In this document: positions 61,687 through 64,000 of the stretch, in pieces
Layout: each line of letters opens with the position of its first letter
Numbering within the stretch: position 1 is the stretch's first letter
Assembly (NCBI GenBank): GCA_035524955.1
Contig: DATLFG010000086.1
Location: forward strand, 1 to 64,000
Length of the DNA: 64,000 nt
Origin: CAMLFJ01 sp035524955
Lineage (GTDB): Bacteria; Methylomirabilota; Methylomirabilia; Rokubacteriales; CSP1-6
Direction of reading: 5' to 3'
The notes under the pieces: model-generated
Told to the model about the DNA's origin: nothing
Seen by the model: only the letters and a program-made list of their open reading frames with translations
Databases searched by the model: none
Position numbers and translations under genes: made by a program

Positions 61687-61962
61687 ATGTTCGAGGACAG
61701 GGCCAGGGTCCTGCTCATTCTCCCTCAAGAGGTGCTCGACCGGGCGCGGGTGTTCGCCGGCGAGACGATGACGAAGCTGAAGGGGCCGGTGAGCCTGCAG
61801 ATGGTGCTGCGTGCGCTCATCGACGAGGGGCTCAAGCGCGAGCGCGATCGGGCCCTGCTCGCCAACGTCGAGGGTCAGATGCGGGCGGTGCGTGAGCTCC
61901 GGAGCCGGGGCGGGCGGCCCGCCGCGATGTCCCGGTCCGTGAAGGCGGGGCGACGCGGCTAG
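61687..61962 (+). CDS. Small helical hypothetical protein
   Basis: The 91-residue protein is predicted helical with a basic C-terminus (R-S-R-G-G-R-P-A-A-M-S-R-S-V-K-A-G-R-R). The core (L-P-Q-E-V-L-D-R-A-R-V-F-A-G, S-L-Q-M-V-L-R-A-L-I-D-E-G-L) might be a ribbon-helix-helix or nucleic-acid-binding domain. GGAGG lies before ATG 61687. Its stop is immediately followed by the GTG of the Cys-knuckle gene, so both are in one operon. Confidence 0.5.
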   Translation: MFEDRARVLLILPQEVLDRARVFAGETMTKLKGPVSLQMVLRALIDEGLKRERDRALLANVEGQMRAVRELRSRGGRPAAMSRSVKAGRRG

Positions 61963-62232
61963 GTGACCGCCACGATCTTCACGGTGGGCGACTTCGTCCG
62001 GCGGGTCGCCGGGAGTCTCCTGCGGGGCGACTGCCGGGGCAAGTTCCTCTGCTCGCGCTGCCTGGTCAAGCTGGCCAAGGATCACCTCGACCGGAGCTAC
62101 ACCACGCGCGAGATCGCGGAGGTGATCGACGAGATCTTCAAGGCGCCGGGGCCCATCACGCTCGTGGAGACCGCCACGTGCGCCGCCTGCGCGAGGAAGA
62201 AGATCGCATGCCTCGGGGTGCCGCTTGCGTGA
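61963..62232 (+). CDS. Small double Cys-knuckle protein, paralogue 1
   Basis: The 89-residue protein starts at GTG 61963. It has F-V-R-R-V near residue 11, F-L-C-S-R-C-L-V-K-L near 28, a helix (E-I-A-E-V-I-D-E-I-F-K-A-P-G) and C-A-A-C-A-R-K-K-I-A-C-L-G near the end. Two C-x-x-C pairs suggest one zinc. It is clearly related to the minus-strand gene at 62,256 and to the short one at 51,853. Family unknown. Confidence 0.6.
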   Translation: MTATIFTVGDFVRRVAGSLLRGDCRGKFLCSRCLVKLAKDHLDRSYTTREIAEVIDEIFKAPGPITLVETATCAACARKKIACLGVPLA

Positions 62233-62255
62233 CCGCGGGCGGCCGGATCAGGGGA

Positions 62256-62519
62256 TCAGAGGTACGGAGACCCGAGGCAGGGTTTGACGCTCCGGCAGTG
62301 AGCGCACCGGGACGCGGAGCGGGACTCCATGGGAACCCCGGGCGCCGCGTAGACCTTGTCCATCGCGCGGGCGATCTCCGACTGCCGCCATCCCGGATGC
62401 AGGCCCTCGAGGGTCATCGTGACGAGGCAGGGCAGGCACAGGAACGTGTTGCGGTACTTGACGCTGCGGAGGATGCGGTGCAGCGAATGCCGGACGAACT
62501 CTTCGGTGGTGTAGGTCAT
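62256..62519 (-). CDS. Small double Cys-knuckle protein, paralogue 2
   Basis: The 87-residue protein reads E-E-F-V-R-H-S, F-L-C-L-P-C-L-V-T-M-T-L, then a helix (E-I-A-R-A-M-D-K-V-Y-A-A-P-G) and C-A-H-C-R-S-V-K-P-C-L-G. The same motifs occur at the same spacing as in the neighbour at 61,963, but it is on the opposite strand, 23 bp away tail to tail. Confidence 0.6.
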   Translation of the reverse strand: MTYTTEEFVRHSLHRILRSVKYRNTFLCLPCLVTMTLEGLHPGWRQSEIARAMDKVYAAPGVPMESRSASRCAHCRSVKPCLGSPYL

Positions 62520-62619
62520 GGCTCAGGATGCGGACGCTTGACCATTGGCTGAGTATGCGCCTCCGCGCGGCGGCGACGCAAGCGTCCACGGGTCGGGGCG
62601 GCGCGTACAGGGAGCGATC

Positions 62620-63114
62620 ATGGGGGCCAGGAATCGAGTGATGGCACGACGCCATTTCATGGGCAATCGAATCTATCGGGGGCTGACCTACACGCTGGAG
62701 CTCGAGGCGGTCGAGGAGGGCGTATTCAAGGCGCACGCGAGGTTGTCGCCCTCCGGCCCGGAGGTCTCCATCGTGGACGAGATGTCGGACCGCGCGCTGA
62801 AGCAGGCCGAGGCCGGGATCAAGCACGTGATCGAGCAGCGCGAGGCGGGCGCGGTCGTGCGCGAGCGGCTCCCCGAGCGGACCTACGGCGACGTCAGGTA
62901 CACGATCATCGTGCGGACGGAGGCGACCCGCGTGGTCGCGGAGCTCTACTTCATCCGCGCCAATGCGCAGCCGCGCCGCCCCGGCCCCGGCACCTTCTTC
63001 GCGCTCTTCGAGGGCAAGACCCGGCAGGGCGCCATCGGCCAGGCGGAGCGCGGACTGAAGGCCAAGCTCGACAAGGAGCGCGCGGACCACCGCGGCGGGC
63101 CGCTTCGCGCGTAG
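62620..63114 (+). CDS. Hypothetical alpha/beta protein
   Basis: The 164-residue protein has a beta-rich start (Y-R-G-L-T-Y-T-L-E-L-E-A-V-E-E-G-V), a helix (A-L-K-Q-A-E-A-G-I-K-H-V-I-E-Q-R-E-A) and another beta part. In-frame starts also occur at 62,641 and 62,659. It is cytosolic by appearance. No family recognised. It is directly adjacent to the next gene. Confidence 0.45.
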   Translation: MGARNRVMARRHFMGNRIYRGLTYTLELEAVEEGVFKAHARLSPSGPEVSIVDEMSDRALKQAEAGIKHVIEQREAGAVVRERLPERTYGDVRYTIIVRTEATRVVAELYFIRANAQPRRPGPGTFFALFEGKTRQGAIGQAERGLKAKLDKERADHRGGPLRA

Positions 63115-63402
63115 ATGCCGGAGCCGGGCCTGGGGCTGCATGCCTTGTGGGAGGAGCGGGACTACAAGGGGTGCGGCGCTTCCATGGAGTGCCGGGGCCG
63201 CTTCATCCTCGGGAAGCTCTTCGATCGCGACACCCGCCGGTTCCAGGCCGCCTGGCTCGCCGCCTTCGGCACACGGGTGCTGGGGCCGCCGGAGATCCGG
63301 ACCGACGAGATCACCAAGGCGCAGTGGCAGGTGATCCTGTCCCACATGGGCGCCAGCCCGGAGGAGATCGCCGACGTCCAGACTCGCATGGGTCGAGCGT
63401 AG
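63115..63402 (+). CDS. Hypothetical protein
   Basis: The 95-residue ORF starts immediately after the previous stop. It is mixed alpha/beta with a C-terminal helical part (D-E-I-T-K-A-Q-W-Q-V-I-L-S-H-M). It holds two Cys (K-G-C-G and M-E-C). No family recognised; kept because it is tightly linked to its neighbour. Confidence 0.4.
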   Translation: MPEPGLGLHALWEERDYKGCGASMECRGRFILGKLFDRDTRRFQAAWLAAFGTRVLGPPEIRTDEITKAQWQVILSHMGASPEEIADVQTRMGRA

Positions 63403-63488
63403 CCCCGGCCGCTGAACCGTTCGCGTCCCGCCGGCCTCGCGGCGGTACCGGCCGAACGAGGCGATTGACCCGGGAGGCCGGGGGCCGC

Positions 63489-64000
63489 ATGATCCGCAGC
63501 GGCATGAAGACGCCACGACCCGTGCGCTCCGGCATGCCCGTCCGGCTAGGGGCGGGCGCGGTGATCGCCCTCGGCCTCCTGCTCGTCCTGGCCGCGACCG
63601 TCGGGCCGCTGCCGGTCCCGACGGGCGACCCCGGCGCGAAGCTGATGATCCGTCTTCCCGACGCGGTCCAGGTGCTGGTGGCGGTCCTGCTCGCGGGGTC
63701 CGCCATCCTCCTGTTGTCGCTGCAGCGGCGGCGGCGTCCGACCGAGGAGACGCCACCGCCCGCGCGGGCGGCGCAGGGCCTCTCCCCGTGGGCGGCCGCC
63801 CTGGTCTCGGTGCTGCCGCTGATGATGGTGGTGCTGGGCTGCTACTTCCTGTGGCGCTACTGGTCCGGCGCGGAGGGCCAGCCGATCGAGCAGGCGTTCG
63901 CCGCGCTCGCCGGGCTGCTCGATCTCCTCACGCTTCCCGACAAGCCTCCGACCTCCATCCCCACGCTCGATCTGGCGATCTCGGCCCTGCTCCTGCTGCT
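63489..64000 (+). CDS. Membrane protein, cut by the right edge
   Basis: From ATG 63489 the frame is open to the window end (170 residues seen). It has hydrophobic segments at about residues 22-38 (A-V-I-A-L-G-L-L-L-V-L-A-A), 58-78 and 98-118, and continues past the edge. It could be part of a larger integral membrane protein, but no family is recognisable from this part. ATG 63504 is an alternative start. Confidence 0.5.
   Translation, partial: MIRSGMKTPRPVRSGMPVRLGAGAVIALGLLLVLAATVGPLPVPTGDPGAKLMIRLPDAVQVLVAVLLAGSAILLLSLQRRRRPTEETPPPARAAQGLSPWAAALVSVLPLMMVVLGCYFLWRYWSGAEGQPIEQAFAALAGLLDLLTLPDKPPTSIPTLDLAISALLLL

Overview
The window is 64 kb of high-GC DNA (roughly two thirds G+C by eye) from a Gram-negative bacterium: TolC-type and CusF-type envelope proteins, lipoboxes, an LysM lytic transglycosylase, a cyclic beta-glucan synthase and sigma-54-type AAA+ modules are all present. 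Gene content (PPi-type phosphofructokinase, phosphoketolase, putative selenoproteins, many Crp/FNR and small zinc-knuckle genes) suggests an uncultured lineage such as Rokubacteria/Methylomirabilota or a deltaproteobacterium-like group. This assignment is inference. No rRNA, tRNA or CRISPR array was seen.

Layout. 1-1.7 kb is a scarred accessory patch: an IS21-type left end, a small C39-like peptidase, a HEPN-like ORF and the broken tail of a serine recombinase. 1.8-2.6 kb is an SGNH lipoprotein. 2.7-7.8 kb (minus) is an ABC importer operon: periplasmic binding protein, fused double permease and two ATPases. 8.1-14.7 kb (plus) is a copper/metal envelope cluster: small membrane protein, His-rich protein, two CusF-like proteins, TolC, Tat multicopper oxidase, DUF5676, SHOCT and Met-rich proteins. 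It runs into 14.8-21.5 kb: phosphoketolase, CopB-type P-ATPase, class I aldolase and PPi-type phosphofructokinase. A redoxin gene with an in-frame UGA at 21,682 follows.

22-34 kb holds a lytic transglycosylase, a UGSC-type selenoprotein gene (minus; in-frame UGA at 25,261 and two apparent frameshifts), an FAD monooxygenase, an ATP-grasp/metallopeptidase pair, htpG with a sodium:solute symporter, OsmC and a ferritin-like protein. 34.4-38.5 kb is one very large fused regulator, followed divergently by a GT39-type membrane protein. 40.5-48.8 kb is a signalling region: a mosaic of broken response regulator, beta-barrel and HPt pieces, a Crp/FNR regulator, a GAF hybrid kinase, a GAF-GAF kinase with a FixJ-type regulator, and several tiny genes preceded by a repeated palindrome. 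48.8-64 kb holds a fatty-acid desaturase, dnaA, a 2,900-residue cyclic glucan synthase, cspA with an elaborate leader, and a family of small Cys-knuckle proteins; the right edge cuts a membrane protein.

The most notable observation is a pair of putative selenoprotein genes whose UGA codons are followed by hairpins of identical geometry (6-bp stem, 4-nt loop 26-29 nt after UGA). Next are a predicted Crp/FNR operator (TTGGAC-N4-GTCCAA) before several tiny genes and a cspA leader containing an internal terminator-like hairpin.
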